Shown piece after piece: positions 45,420 through 56,299 of a stretch of 64,000 nucleotides of DNA (the first letter of the stretch is position 1; the number at the start of each line of letters is the position of its first letter). Origin of the DNA: Sphingobium jiangsuense (lineage in GTDB: Bacteria; Pseudomonadota; Alphaproteobacteria; Sphingomonadales; Sphingomonadaceae); the NCBI RefSeq assembly GCF_014196495.1, contig NZ_JACIDT010000005.1, positions 124,001 to 188,000 on the forward strand. The letters are read 5' to 3'. The notes under the pieces are model-generated. The model made no database searches and was not told the DNA's origin. It saw only the letters and a program-made list of their open reading frames with translations. The position numbers were made by a program, and so were the translations under genes.

Positions 45420-46534
45420 GCGGCCTCTACCTCTACCATGTCGCCGCCGCGCCGGAAGCGGGTGGCGAAACCGGCCTCCTGCGTGACCGCGGAAAGATAA
45501 TCGATCACCTCGTCATAATGGCTGCTGCCCGGCGCCTGCGGGTGCGGCACCGCGTCGCGGCCGATATAGAGGGGAATGAACCCGCTGCGAAGCACCTTGC
45601 CCCCGGCGATTTCCAGCCGGGCGGCGATGGCGAGGCGGGATGCCTTGGGGAAATTGTAGAGGCCCTCGAAATCCGGTTCCCATTCCTCGGCCAGCACGCG
45701 GATCTCGTTGAAGCTCTTCGATTGCGCATGGGCCTCGTCCATGCGCAGGTCGCAGGCGAAATTGCAGAGGGAATAGAAGACCGGCACGCTGCCGATCATC
45801 TCCACGCCCTTCAATATATGGGCATGGCCGCCCAATATCGCGTCGGCCCCGGCCGCGACGGCGGCGCGGGCGACGACCGGCTGATATTCGGCGATGGCCG
45901 CGCGCACGAAGTGGATGCCCCAGTGCAGCGAGACGATAACGACGTCATGATCGCGCTTGGCCGCGCGGATATCCGCCTCCATCGCCGCGAGGTCGTCGAT
46001 ATGGGGCCAGCTGCGGATGCGCGGCGGCGTGCCGGGCTGGTCGTGCTCGATCTGCTCATAATGGGTGAAGGCGCGCATCGGGGCGCAGCCGGGACGGCGC
46101 TCGTCGGCCCAATAGGATTGGGGCAGGATGCTCGAATAGGCGAGGATGGCGATCCGGCTGCCGTCCTTCAGCGTGAAGCTGGCCGGCTTGCGCGCGGCGG
46201 CGATATTCTCGCCCGCGCCCACCGGGACGATGCCGACGCGCTCCAGATTGGCCCTGGTCTCGAAAAAGGCGTCGTTGCCCCAGTCCATCACATGATTGCC
46301 CGCCATCGAGATGACGTCGAACCCGGCGCGGGCGAGGGCGTCGGCGCCGTCCGGGCGGGCCATTACCGCATGGCGGGCCTGCGGCGCGCGCACGCCTCCG
46401 CTCGCGAACGAGGTTTCGAGCTGGCCGAAGCTGATGTCCGCTTCCCGCAGCATCTGCCGGGTGGCGGCGAAATTCTCGTCATAATCGTCGCGATCCATCG
46501 CGAGGTCGCCGACCGCAAGAAGAATGCCTGTCAC
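45416..46534 (-). CDS. CapA-family (PGA_cap) metallophosphatase-fold protein A
   Basis: A 372-residue protein of the poly-gamma-glutamate synthesis CapA family, which has a calcineurin-like metallophosphoesterase fold. Seen are GDLAMDRD, FGQLETSFA, SMAGNHVMDWGNDAF (the GNH metal motif), SLHWGIHFVR and AILGGHAHILKGVEMIGSVPVFYSLCNF. No signal peptide. The best start is GTG 46534; the frame stays open upstream. It is 33-35% alike by eye to the CapA-like protein on the opposite strand (46821-47951), with shared HWGIHFVRA and GVE blocks. Here it sits among catabolic genes with no PgsB/C partners, so a role in hydrolysis is more likely than capsule synthesis. Confidence 0.8.
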   Translation of the reverse strand: MTGILLAVGDLAMDRDDYDENFAATRQMLREADISFGQLETSFASGGVRAPQARHAVMARPDGADALARAGFDVISMAGNHVMDWGNDAFFETRANLERVGIVPVGAGENIAAARKPASFTLKDGSRIAILAYSSILPQSYWADERRPGCAPMRAFTHYEQIEHDQPGTPPRIRSWPHIDDLAAMEADIRAAKRDHDVVIVSLHWGIHFVRAAIAEYQPVVARAAVAAGADAILGGHAHILKGVEMIGSVPVFYSLCNFACDLRMDEAHAQSKSFNEIRVLAEEWEPDFEGLYNFPKASRLAIAARLEIAGGKVLRSGFIPLYIGRDAVPHPQAPGSSHYDEVIDYLSAVTQEAGFATRFRRGGDMVEVEAA

Positions 46535-46673
46535 TGGGCTTGATCCCTTTTCCTGCACGGTCGGGGGATGGATGAGGATATGGGTGCGCGGCGCACGGTC
46601 GGCTTCTCCCGGAAGATGACTGTCTTGTCGTTGAGATAGGGGCGGGCCGCATCTTAGAGCATCCGGGGGATCG

Positions 46674-46687
46674 TGCAAGCCCTTACA
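46674..46687 (+). promoter_or_regulatory. LacI-type operator candidate 5
   Basis: TGCAAGCCCTTACA, 140 bp upstream of the minus-strand CapA-like gene. One central mismatch. Confidence 0.55.
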
Positions 46688-46780
46688 TATAGAGCGAGAG
46701 CTTGTCCCTGCCGCGACTGGGCAGCCGCCGACACGCGGTCTCTGCGGCAAAATCACTGGGAGTGCCCTTCCGGTTTCGTC

Positions 46781-46794
46781 AGAAAGCGCTTACA
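46781..46794 (+). promoter_or_regulatory. LacI-type operator candidate 6
   Basis: AGAAAGCGCTTACA, 27 bp before the plus-strand CapA-like gene, close enough to block initiation. The first base differs from the consensus. Confidence 0.6.
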
Positions 46795-46820
46795 CGCGTA
46801 AGAAAAGGAGATTGCAGCCT

Positions 46821-47951
46821 ATGCCGGACCGGATCGTCATTGCGGGGGTGGGGGATATCGGACCGCGCAGGGAACACCCGGCCGGGATGTTCGCGGGCGT
46901 GCGGGACGCGCTGCGCGCCGATCTGCTGTTCGGGCAGATGGAATGCGTGCTGTCGGATCGCGGCACGCCCGCGCCCAATGCCCGGCTGCCGATGCGCACC
47001 GCGCCGGGGGTCGCCCCCGTTCTGGCGGATGCCGGCTTCGACGTGCTGTCGCTCGCGGGCAATCATGCGATGGATTATGGCGCGCAGGCGCTGGGCGATA
47101 CCGTCGCGCATCTGCGCGATGCCGGGATCGCGACCTGCGGCGGCGGCGCCACGCTGGCCGAAGCGCGCATGCCCGCGCTGCTCGAAACGAAAGGCAGGCG
47201 CGTGGCCTTCCTCGCCTATAATGCGATCCTGCCCCATGGCTATGCGGCCGAGCCCAACCGCGCGGGCTGCGCGCCGCTGCGCGTGCATACCCATTATGAG
47301 GCGGTGGAGCCGGACCAGCCGGGCACCGACCCCCGCATCCTCACCTTTGCCGCGCCCGCCGATCTGGCGGACCTGCTGGCCGATGTGCGGGCGGCGCGGG
47401 CGCGGGCCGACCATGTTATCGTGTCGATGCATTGGGGCATCCATTTCGTGCGCGCGGCGCTTGCCGATTATCAGCGCGAGGTCGGCCGGGCGATCATCGA
47501 CGCCGGGGCCGACGCCATTTTCGGCCATCATCCCCATTTGCTGAAGGGCGTGGAGTTCCATCGCGGCCGCCCGATCCTCCACAGCCTCGGCAATTTCGCG
47601 ATCGAGCAGCCGTCCGCCTTCATGGAACGGCTGACCGAAGATCGCGGCTTTCGCGAGATCAGCCGGCTGAACAAGGGCTGGCAGCCGGGCCGGAAATATA
47701 TGAACCCGGAGGAAACCCGCCATAGCGTGATCGCGCGCCTGACGCTGGGCGAAGGCGATGGCGGCGAGGTCGGGCTGACGCTCGTGCCCTGCCGGATCGA
47801 CGATGAGTCCGTGCCCCATGCGCTGGGGCCGGGCGCGCCCGCCGTCCGCGACCTGCTCGACTATCTTGTCCAGATCACCGGGGAGGCGGGGCTCACCACC
47901 GGCTATGCGCTGGAGGCGGACGGCATGATCCGCGCCTTTCCCTTAGAATAG
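46821..47951 (+). CDS. CapA-family (PGA_cap) metallophosphatase-fold protein B
   Basis: A 376-residue paralogue of the protein encoded at 45416-46534, read in the opposite direction. Visible motifs are GVGDIGPRREHP, LLFGQMECVLSD, SLAGNHAMDYGAQAL (metal motif GNH), SMHWGIHFVRAALADYQ, and AIFGHHPHLLKGVEFHRGRPILHSLGNF. No signal peptide. ATG 46821 has AAAAGGAG about ten bases upstream; a TTG nine bases earlier is unlikely. The end overlaps the convergent OmpA-like gene by nine bases. Both copies are flanked by LacI-type operators, so they are probably induced with the esterase genes. Confidence 0.82.
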   Translation: MPDRIVIAGVGDIGPRREHPAGMFAGVRDALRADLLFGQMECVLSDRGTPAPNARLPMRTAPGVAPVLADAGFDVLSLAGNHAMDYGAQALGDTVAHLRDAGIATCGGGATLAEARMPALLETKGRRVAFLAYNAILPHGYAAEPNRAGCAPLRVHTHYEAVEPDQPGTDPRILTFAAPADLADLLADVRAARARADHVIVSMHWGIHFVRAALADYQREVGRAIIDAGADAIFGHHPHLLKGVEFHRGRPILHSLGNFAIEQPSAFMERLTEDRGFREISRLNKGWQPGRKYMNPEETRHSVIARLTLGEGDGGEVGLTLVPCRIDDESVPHALGPGAPAVRDLLDYLVQITGEAGLTTGYALEADGMIRAFPLE

Positions 47952-48719
47952 CGCGCGGATCTCGGCCCGGCGTTGCGACTGGGACGGGATGGCGTCCGCT
48001 TCGGGATCGTCGATCGGCTGCGCGCCGGTTTCCCAGCGCGTCTCCACCGGCATGCCGGGCAGCAGGCGCCGCATGGTTTCGGCGATCGCCTCGGCCCTTT
48101 CCTTCGCCACTTCCGGCCGTTCGGCGATGGTGCGGCCCGACAGGGTGACGGGATCGGTCGCGGCAAAGCCGGTGACGACCAGCTTCTTCGGCCTGGCGGC
48201 GCGTATCCATGTCGCGGCATTGTCGATCAGCCAGTCGTCATATTGATAGACGAGGAAGTCGCGGTCGAACTCGAAATAGACCGGGAAGACGCGCTCCGCA
48301 TAGGGGCCGGGCGGCGTTTTGCGCGGCACGAACAGCGGGTCGATGTTCCGGCGCGGCAGCACGAAGCGCCGCCCCGCATAGCCTTCCGCCGGGATGAGGT
48401 GGCGCGGGCAGGGCGTATCGAGGCGGGAGGTGCGCACGGCGTTCAGCACCTTCGCCCCGCAGGCGGTGACCGGCTCGTCCGAAACCCGGCCCTCGACCAG
48501 CACCTCATAATTCCAGTCCGGCTTATAGGGGCTTTCGCTGACGTCGTAGCGGATGCCGGTGGCATGGTCGTCGGCCAGCCAGCAGCCCGATTTCCGCCCC
48601 GCATCGGTGTCGCGGTAGATGGGGCAGGAGATGAAGCGGACGAGGTCGCCGGTCTGTTGCGCCTGCGCGGAAAGCGGGGCGGCGAGGGCGAACAGCAGGA
48701 CGGGAAGGGCCGGTTTCAT
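47943..48719 (-). CDS. Periplasmic protein with OmpA-like C-terminal region
   Basis: A 258-residue exported protein (signal peptide to SAQA). The N-terminal two-thirds has several cysteines (FISCPIYRDTDAG, KSGCWLAD, CGAKVL, PCPRHL) and no family I know. The C-terminal part (VYFEFDRDFL to IAETMRRLL) has the OmpA-like pattern, with VVTGFAATDP followed by an SGRTIAERPEVAKERAEAI helix, which in relatives holds peptidoglycan. Its ATG overlaps the stop of the di-haem cytochrome gene (ATGA), so the two proteins probably work together. Confidence 0.6.
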   Translation of the reverse strand: MKPALPVLLFALAAPLSAQAQQTGDLVRFISCPIYRDTDAGRKSGCWLADDHATGIRYDVSESPYKPDWNYEVLVEGRVSDEPVTACGAKVLNAVRTSRLDTPCPRHLIPAEGYAGRRFVLPRRNIDPLFVPRKTPPGPYAERVFPVYFEFDRDFLVYQYDDWLIDNAATWIRAARPKKLVVTGFAATDPVTLSGRTIAERPEVAKERAEAIAETMRRLLPGMPVETRWETGAQPIDDPEADAIPSQSQRRAEIRALF

Positions 48720-50239
48720 AGCACGCTCATGAGGTTGACGAGGTCCTGCTTTTCCTGCTCGGTATAACCGATGGAATAGCGGCGCTCATAATAATCGACC
48801 ACGCCGCGCAGGTCCCTGGCCAGTCCGTTGGAGAAATAGGGCGCGCGGGCGGACAGGCCGCGCATCGATTGCAGCGTGATCTTGCCGACATCCTCGCACC
48901 GCCCGCTGGTGAGCGCGAAGCCGGGATCATAGGTGTGGATCACCCGGCCATAATGCGGATGCGGGCGGCCGAGACAGGTGATGCGGAACAGCGGCAGGTC
49001 GTTCCACGGATCGGCGAAGGGCAGGGTCGTGGTGCCGAGGTCCACCTGACCCGGCGCGACGTCATTGCCCATCTGCGTCATGTTGTGGCAGAAAACGCAA
49101 CTGTTGCGCACCGGATTGCCGAAGCCGACGCGGCTGTTGATCCCCGCCGAATCGGTGATGAGGAAGGTCTTTTCGCGGAACACCCGCGCGCCGCGCGCAA
49201 CCGACTGGCGAAAGGCGAGCTGCTGCGGCGTCAGCTTCGCGGCCTCTTCGGGCGAGATCTTCTCCCACCCGGCGAACTCGCTCCACACCGGCTCGCCGAT
49301 GCTGCCGAGCGCGCCCGCCTGCGAATCCCGCAGGCGCGCGGGGCCGGCCTTGGCCCCGCCGGTGTCGACCGCGCCGCCCGTCTTGCTGAACTGCTGCGCG
49401 GTGAAGATGCGCAGCTCGAAATCCTCCAGCCGCTTGCGCTGTTGGGGCGTGAGGCGTTTCAGCATCTGGAGGTGGCTCGACGCTGCGTCCTCCATCTGGA
49501 GGCGGAGGCTGCCGGAGCGGTTGTCGGCCATCAGATTGCCCGATTGCGGCAGGCCGCTGTCGGGGTCGAGCGGCAGCGCATAGCCCTGCTTCGGGTCGAA
49601 CGGGAAGCCGACGGCCAGCAGATATTTCATGTTCGCCACCGGGCGCGGGCGGCGATAGACGGAGATCCTGCCCGCTTCGGGGCCGTAATGCGGGCCGCTG
49701 TTGCAGCCATTGGGATCGCGCAGCACCTCTATGCGGAAATCCGGCGTGACCGGCTTGCCGTTGAAGCTGCGCACCGGCCAGGGCCGCTCGATGCGGATCA
49801 GCCCGCGCTGGAGCAGCAGCGAATGCGATTCCGCCTTGTCCTGCGGCAGGGTGGGGCAGTTGGAGCCGTCATAGGCGGCGAACAGCGGGTCCTTGCCGCC
49901 GGTGCGCTGCCACTGGCGCTGCACGCTCTCGACCGACAGGCTCATCGCGTCGGACGGCTGGTGGCAGGTGACGCAGGCCCGGCCGGTGGGGCCGAGCGGT
50001 TCGAAAAAGGGATGCCCCCTGGTTTCCATCGGCCCGCCCACCAGCAGCGTGCGCAGCGTGCCGTGGCCGTTGTCATAATCGAGGCTGGCAGGGAAGACCC
50101 GCCCTTCCCCCGGCGCCCACCAGCGATCGGGCTCCTTCTCCCCATGCGCGTTGACGGAGAGGGTGAGCGCCAGCCCCAGCGCCCCCGTTGCGGCGATCAG
50201 CGGGAACAGACCCGTTCGAAAGGATTTCTTGCCTGTCAT
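48716..50239 (-). CDS. Di-haem c-type cytochrome, peroxidase-like C-terminus
   Basis: A 507-residue exported cytochrome with two CxxCH haem sites: CVTCH (89-93) and CVFCH (381-385). The C-terminal segment (ITLQSMRGLSARAPYFSNGLARDLRGVVDYYERRYSIGYTEQEKQDLVNLMSVL) is like the end of MauG and cytochrome c peroxidases, where the Met/Tyr axial region and the substrate-facing loop lie. The N-terminal third is unlike those families and the distance between haems (about 290 residues) is long. Rubber oxygenase RoxA also has two haems of this type, but the length differs (about 680). It follows the TonB receptor gene at 50348-52507 on the same strand and is coupled to the OmpA-like gene. Role unknown; oxidation of an incoming substrate is possible. 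Confidence 0.75.
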   Translation of the reverse strand: MTGKKSFRTGLFPLIAATGALGLALTLSVNAHGEKEPDRWWAPGEGRVFPASLDYDNGHGTLRTLLVGGPMETRGHPFFEPLGPTGRACVTCHQPSDAMSLSVESVQRQWQRTGGKDPLFAAYDGSNCPTLPQDKAESHSLLLQRGLIRIERPWPVRSFNGKPVTPDFRIEVLRDPNGCNSGPHYGPEAGRISVYRRPRPVANMKYLLAVGFPFDPKQGYALPLDPDSGLPQSGNLMADNRSGSLRLQMEDAASSHLQMLKRLTPQQRKRLEDFELRIFTAQQFSKTGGAVDTGGAKAGPARLRDSQAGALGSIGEPVWSEFAGWEKISPEEAAKLTPQQLAFRQSVARGARVFREKTFLITDSAGINSRVGFGNPVRNSCVFCHNMTQMGNDVAPGQVDLGTTTLPFADPWNDLPLFRITCLGRPHPHYGRVIHTYDPGFALTSGRCEDVGKITLQSMRGLSARAPYFSNGLARDLRGVVDYYERRYSIGYTEQEKQDLVNLMSVL

Positions 50240-50347
50240 TTGCTCGTCTGGACCCTTGTTTCCGGCCTGCCGCCGGGGGTGTTGCCGGGGCGGCGTGTTC
50301 CGGCCCTGCCGGTCACGCCGCCTCCGCCGCCGCGATACTCGCCCGCG

Positions 50348-52507
<2,160 letters not shown>

Positions 52508-52562
52508 GGCTTCGTCTCCCTGAAGCGGCTGTGCTTTTGTATCGGAGCGCCCTTATCACATA

Positions 52563-52576
52563 TGCAAGCACTTGCA
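52563..52576 (+). promoter_or_regulatory. LacI-type operator candidate 7
   Basis: TGCAAGCACTTGCA, part of a 16-bp near-palindrome ATGCAAGCACTTGCAT, 56 bp upstream of the receptor gene. Confidence 0.7.
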
Positions 52577-52597
52577 TAGCCCGATTGGCGGCGTCCG

Positions 52598-53827
52598 TCA
52601 GCGCTTCAGCGCGCCCAGAAAGGCAAGGCCGGTGGCCAGCGCCAGGCCGATGGCGAGGCGCAGCGGATCGATCGGGGAGAAGGCGCCGAGCGCCATCATC
52701 CCGGCCCCGCTCGCCAGCATCTGCACCGCTCCGGCAAGGCTGGCGGCGGTGGCGGCCAGCCCTTCCTCGGCGAAGATCACATTGTTGATCGCCGCCGGGC
52801 CGGCCAGCCCCGCGCCGACGCCGAGCAGCAGGATCGGCGCGATGAACGGGACCGGCCCCTCGATTCCCAGCAGCGCGAGCGCCAGCGCGACCAGCGCGCC
52901 CCCGGCGCAGAAGGCGGTGCCCGTGACCAGCGCGTCGCCGCGCCGCTCGATCGGCGCGACGAAGCGGGTGCCGACGATGCTGGCGACGGCGATGCCCAGC
53001 AGACACCCGCCTGCCTCGGCGGGGGAGAGGCCGAAGCGGTCGATCAGCAGGAAGGAGGAATTGGCGAGGAACATGTAGAGGCCGCTGCTCGCCCCCGCGA
53101 GCGCGGCGGTGGTCAGCAGGAACTGGCGATTGGCGAACAGGCGGCGATAGCTGCGCAGCAGGGACGGGGACCGTTCCTCACCGCTCGCGCCGCCCGCCGA
53201 TATGGACCGCCGCTTCCGCGCGGTTTCGGGCAGGCGGCGCCAGGCGGCGGCAAAGGCGATGGCGCCGCACAGGCCGAGCAGGGCCAGCACCGCGCGCCAG
53301 CCGATCCATTCCGTCACCGCGCCGCCCGCCAGCGGCGCCAGCGCGGGCGAGATCATCACGATGGCCATCAGCGTCGCCTGCTTTCCGGCCGCTTCGCCGC
53401 GCGGGAAGAGGTCGCCCACCATCACCCGCGCGGCGACGACCCCGGCCGCGCCGCCGACCGCCTGCATCATTCTGGCCGCGACCAGCATCGGCAGTGCATG
53501 GGCGGCGGCGCCCAGCAGGCCCGCCAGCGCATAGCCCGCAAGCCCTGCGAGCATGACCGGTCGCCGCCCGTAGCGGTCCGCCAGCGGCCCCGCCAGCAAC
53601 TGACCCCCGGCCAGCCCCCAGAGATAGATGCTGATCGTCCATTGCGCCTGCGTCGGCCCGATGGCGAATTCCGATGCCATCAGCGGCAGCGCGGGCACCA
53701 GCATGTGGATCGCCATCGATCCCATCGCGGCGATCGCCGCCAGGATCAGGATGGTTGCCTGCCCGCGCGGGCGGCAGGAGCGCGCCGTCATCTCGCCGCG
53801 TCCGTCATCCGATTTCCCCTCGCGCAT
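52598..53827 (-). CDS. MFS efflux transporter, Bcr/CflA type
   Basis: A 409-residue 12-helix transporter. MLVPALPLMASEFAIGPTQAQWTISIYLWGLAGGQLLAGPLADRYGRRPVMLAGLAGYALA is the Bcr/CflA drug-resistance pattern. It may remove a toxic aromatic product. The LacI-type operator at 53859 is 32 bp upstream of the start, and the gene lies just downstream of the LacI regulator on the same strand. Confidence 0.85.
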   Translation of the reverse strand: MREGKSDDGRGEMTARSCRPRGQATILILAAIAAMGSMAIHMLVPALPLMASEFAIGPTQAQWTISIYLWGLAGGQLLAGPLADRYGRRPVMLAGLAGYALAGLLGAAAHALPMLVAARMMQAVGGAAGVVAARVMVGDLFPRGEAAGKQATLMAIVMISPALAPLAGGAVTEWIGWRAVLALLGLCGAIAFAAAWRRLPETARKRRSISAGGASGEERSPSLLRSYRRLFANRQFLLTTAALAGASSGLYMFLANSSFLLIDRFGLSPAEAGGCLLGIAVASIVGTRFVAPIERRGDALVTGTAFCAGGALVALALALLGIEGPVPFIAPILLLGVGAGLAGPAAINNVIFAEEGLAATAASLAGAVQMLASGAGMMALGAFSPIDPLRLAIGLALATGLAFLGALKR

Positions 53828-53858
53828 GGTGCGGCCTATCCCCTCTTCGCGCCGATGA

Positions 53859-53872
53859 TGGCAGCGCTTTCA
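53859..53872 (+). promoter_or_regulatory. LacI-type operator candidate 8
   Basis: TGGCAGCGCTTTCA, 32 bp before the Bcr/CflA-type gene. Two mismatches in the left half-site. Confidence 0.5.
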
Positions 53873-53931
53873 TAAGCGGGCCGGGGCAAATGTCCAATCC
53901 CGATCGAGGTCTTGGCCATCTGGCGGGGCTG

Positions 53932-54930
53932 TCAGGCGCTTTCGCGGGCGATGAGGCGGAAGCCCACGTCGACGATATTGTCCCTGTTGTCCGATCCGTC
54001 GCGTTCGCGCCCGATGGCGGCGATCGCCTCGCGCGCGATGCGGGCGCCGTCAATGTCGACGGTGGTGATGGTCGGCCGCATCTCACCCGCCAGAGAGGCG
54101 TTGCCGAAGCCGATCACCGCGATGTCGTCGGGCACCTTCAGCCCGGCGAACTGCGCCTCGACGATGATCCCCTGCGCCAGATAGTCCGACCCGCACACCA
54201 CCACGTCGGGCATCGGGTCGAGGCGGCGTATCTCCGCGAAGGCGCGCCGGGCCTGGCCGAAGCGGGACGGGATGGCCACCGAATCCTGGGTCGGCGTGGC
54301 GCCGCCGCCCGCGATCCATTCCTCGCAAAAGCCGTCGCGCCGCAGCGCCGCGCGCTTGCCCTCGGCGGTGATGATGTGCGGATGGCGATAGCCGCGCGTC
54401 GCGAGGAAGCGGGCGATGTCGCGGCCCACCGCGCGATGGGAGAAGCCGATGGCGAGGTCGATCGGATCTTCCGGCAATTCCCATATCTGGATGAAGCGCA
54501 CCTTGCTCCGCCGCAGCAGATCCTCGGTTTCCGCGTCCATCGGGCCGGTCGAGATGATCGCGTCCACCCGCCTGCTGAGCGCGGCCATGATCAGCTTGGC
54601 GGTGCGCTCGGTCGACACGCCGGTCAGGCCCAGCATCACGTTGGTTCCGGCTGCGGCCAGTTCCTCGGCCATATTCTCGATCGTGTCGTTGAAGATCGAA
54701 TCCGACAGATGCGGGATCAGCACCGCGACCAGGCGGCTGCGATTGGAGGCGAGACCGCCCGCCAGCATATTGGGGATGTAGCCGATCTCATGGATCGTCG
54801 CGCGGATGCGTTCCGCCGTGGCCTTGGCGACCACGTCCGGGTTGTTGAGGAAGCGCGATACCGTCGCGCTGGATACGCCGGCGCGCTGGGCGACGTCATC
54901 AAGAGTCGGCTTTCGTTGCGTATCGTCCAA
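53932..54930 (-). CDS. LacI-family transcription regulator
   Basis: A 332-residue LacI/GalR regulator. The N-terminal helix-turn-helix and hinge read TLDDVAQRAGVSSATVSRFLNNPDVVAKATAERIRATIHEIGYIPNMLAGGLASNRS; the hinge (MLAGGLASNRSRLVAVLIP) is like E. coli GntR/IdnR. The periplasmic-binding-like effector domain follows (DAIISTGPMDAETEDLLRRS, VVVCGSDYLAQGII, VIGFGNASLAGEMRPTITTVDIDG). It is the only LacI-type regulator in the window and lies within the block of LacI-type operators, so it is the natural candidate for their ligand. A sugar acid or related small acid is a plausible inducer. Confidence 0.9.
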   Translation of the reverse strand: MDDTQRKPTLDDVAQRAGVSSATVSRFLNNPDVVAKATAERIRATIHEIGYIPNMLAGGLASNRSRLVAVLIPHLSDSIFNDTIENMAEELAAAGTNVMLGLTGVSTERTAKLIMAALSRRVDAIISTGPMDAETEDLLRRSKVRFIQIWELPEDPIDLAIGFSHRAVGRDIARFLATRGYRHPHIITAEGKRAALRRDGFCEEWIAGGGATPTQDSVAIPSRFGQARRAFAEIRRLDPMPDVVVCGSDYLAQGIIVEAQFAGLKVPDDIAVIGFGNASLAGEMRPTITTVDIDGARIAREAIAAIGRERDGSDNRDNIVDVGFRLIARESA

Positions 54931-54956
54931 GCTTTGCTTCCGTTTCCCGGAGGTCC

Positions 54957-54980
54957 CCTTTGCGTTGTGATACGCAAAGG
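54957..54980. promoter_or_regulatory. Perfect inverted repeat upstream of the LacI gene
   Basis: CCTTTGCGT (54957-54965), six bases, ACGCAAAGG (54972-54980): 9-bp perfect arms, 26 bp upstream of the LacI-family start and overlapping its likely Shine-Dalgarno region. Not the same sequence as the other operators. It could be an autoregulatory site of this protein or a site for another regulator. Confidence 0.5.
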
Positions 54981-55016
54981 CCGGGGATTTGCAAGCTCGT
55001 CAGTGGTACAGGCGCG

Positions 55017-56219
55017 TCAGTCGATCCGGCACCCCTCGAAGCGCAGCGGCACGGTGACCGCACCCACTTCGGGCCAGCGCGTCATCCTGATCTCGCCGTT
55101 GAGCGAAAAGCCGGTGGTGCGGGTCAGCAATTCCTCCAGCGCGATCTTCAGCTGCAACCGGCCCAGCTGCGCGCCGGGGCAGTTGTGGGGCCCGCGCCCG
55201 AAGGCGAGATGGTCGCCGATATTGGGGCGGCGCAGGCGGAAGCTGCCAGCATCCTCGAACACCGCCTCGTCGCGGTTGGCCGACGCGTAGACGAGGGCGA
55301 TCGCCTCCCCTTCCGCTATCGTCCGGTCACCGAACCGCACGTCGCGGTTGGCCGTGCGCGCAAAGCCGCGATAGGGCGAATAGAGGCGCAGAAATTCCTC
55401 GACCGCATCCTCGATATCGGCCGGATTGGCGCGCAGCGCCTGTTGCAGATCGGGGTGGCGGGACAGGTGCACCGCCATATTGCCGATCATCACCATCGGC
55501 GCGACGATGCCGACGACCAGCAATTGGCGCACGGTGCCGACGATCATCTCGTCCGGCAACGGATTGCCCGCGCCGTCGCGCGCCGCCAGCAGCGCACTGG
55601 TCGGGTCGTCCTCCACCGGCAACGGGTTGCGCCGCCGCTCGGCGATCAGTTCCCGCGCCATGTCGTAGAGGCGCAGGCTGGTCGATTTCATCTGCTCCTC
55701 ATTGTTGAGGTGGACCGACAGGATGAAGGCGCGGCCCGCATCGTGCAGGGTTTCGAGCGCGCGGTCGCGGATGTTCATCCAGGCGCCGAACACATGCACC
55801 GGCAGGTGCGACGAGAATTCGCCGCAAATATCGCCTTCCCCCCGCGCGAGCAGCGGGGCGAGCAGATCGACGGTGATCCGCCGCACCGCCGGTTCCAGCG
55901 CCAGCGTCTTTTCCCGCGACAGCAGCGGGTTGAGCGCGCGGCGATAGGGGGTGTGTTCCGGCGGGTCGAGGTGGAGCGGCGGGCGCCGCCCGGTGAAGGC
56001 GACCTTCGGGATCACATTCTGCACCGAGGTGATGAAGGTCGAAGCGTCGCTGGCCGCGCGCTTCACGTCCTCATAGCGGGTCAGCGCCCAGAAGCCGCCC
56101 CATTTGTCCGTATGGGCGACCGGGCATTGCGCGCGCAGCCTGTCGAACTCGGCATGGGGGCTGTCGAAGCTTTCCTCGACTTCGGGGTCGAAATCCGAAT
56201 GGTCCTGCCGGTCGTTCAT
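55017..56219 (-). CDS. Cytochrome P450 with atypical I-helix
   Basis: A 400-residue soluble bacterial P450. The haem-ligand motif is FGRGPHNCPGAQLG with Cys347, and the ExxR pair is E275-x-x-R278 (EEFLR). The I-helix position, normally (A/G)GxxTT with an acid-alcohol pair for oxygen activation, reads VGIVAPMVM (236-244), lacking both the acid and the threonine. That suggests substrate-assisted or peroxide-driven chemistry or a non-monooxygenase reaction. No ferredoxin or ferredoxin reductase gene is nearby. The LacI-type operator at 56286 is 67 bp upstream. It lies before the LacI gene on the same strand. Confidence 0.88.
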   Translation of the reverse strand: MNDRQDHSDFDPEVEESFDSPHAEFDRLRAQCPVAHTDKWGGFWALTRYEDVKRAASDASTFITSVQNVIPKVAFTGRRPPLHLDPPEHTPYRRALNPLLSREKTLALEPAVRRITVDLLAPLLARGEGDICGEFSSHLPVHVFGAWMNIRDRALETLHDAGRAFILSVHLNNEEQMKSTSLRLYDMARELIAERRRNPLPVEDDPTSALLAARDGAGNPLPDEMIVGTVRQLLVVGIVAPMVMIGNMAVHLSRHPDLQQALRANPADIEDAVEEFLRLYSPYRGFARTANRDVRFGDRTIAEGEAIALVYASANRDEAVFEDAGSFRLRRPNIGDHLAFGRGPHNCPGAQLGRLQLKIALEELLTRTTGFSLNGEIRMTRWPEVGAVTVPLRFEGCRID

Positions 56220-56285
56220 GGATGATGATGCCTGATGCCTAAAGGTGTAACAATCGTTCCTTGCATAGCGGCCCGGCCGGGATAT

Positions 56286-56299
56286 TGCAAACGCTTACA
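56286..56299 (+). promoter_or_regulatory. LacI-type operator candidate 9
   Basis: TGCAAACGCTTACA, a full consensus match, in the divergent space between the P450 gene and the aldarate operon; 67 bp from the P450 start and about 360 bp from the operon's first gene. Confidence 0.65.

Noticed and set aside
45416..47951. Capsule (poly-gamma-glutamate) synthesis locus
   Set aside because: No PgsB/PgsC or other capsule genes are present; the two CapA-type genes sit among catabolic genes and operators.
48716..50239. RoxA-type rubber oxygenase
   Set aside because: Two haem sites fit, but the protein is about 170 residues too short and I could not place RoxA-specific sequence; left as an unassigned di-haem cytochrome.
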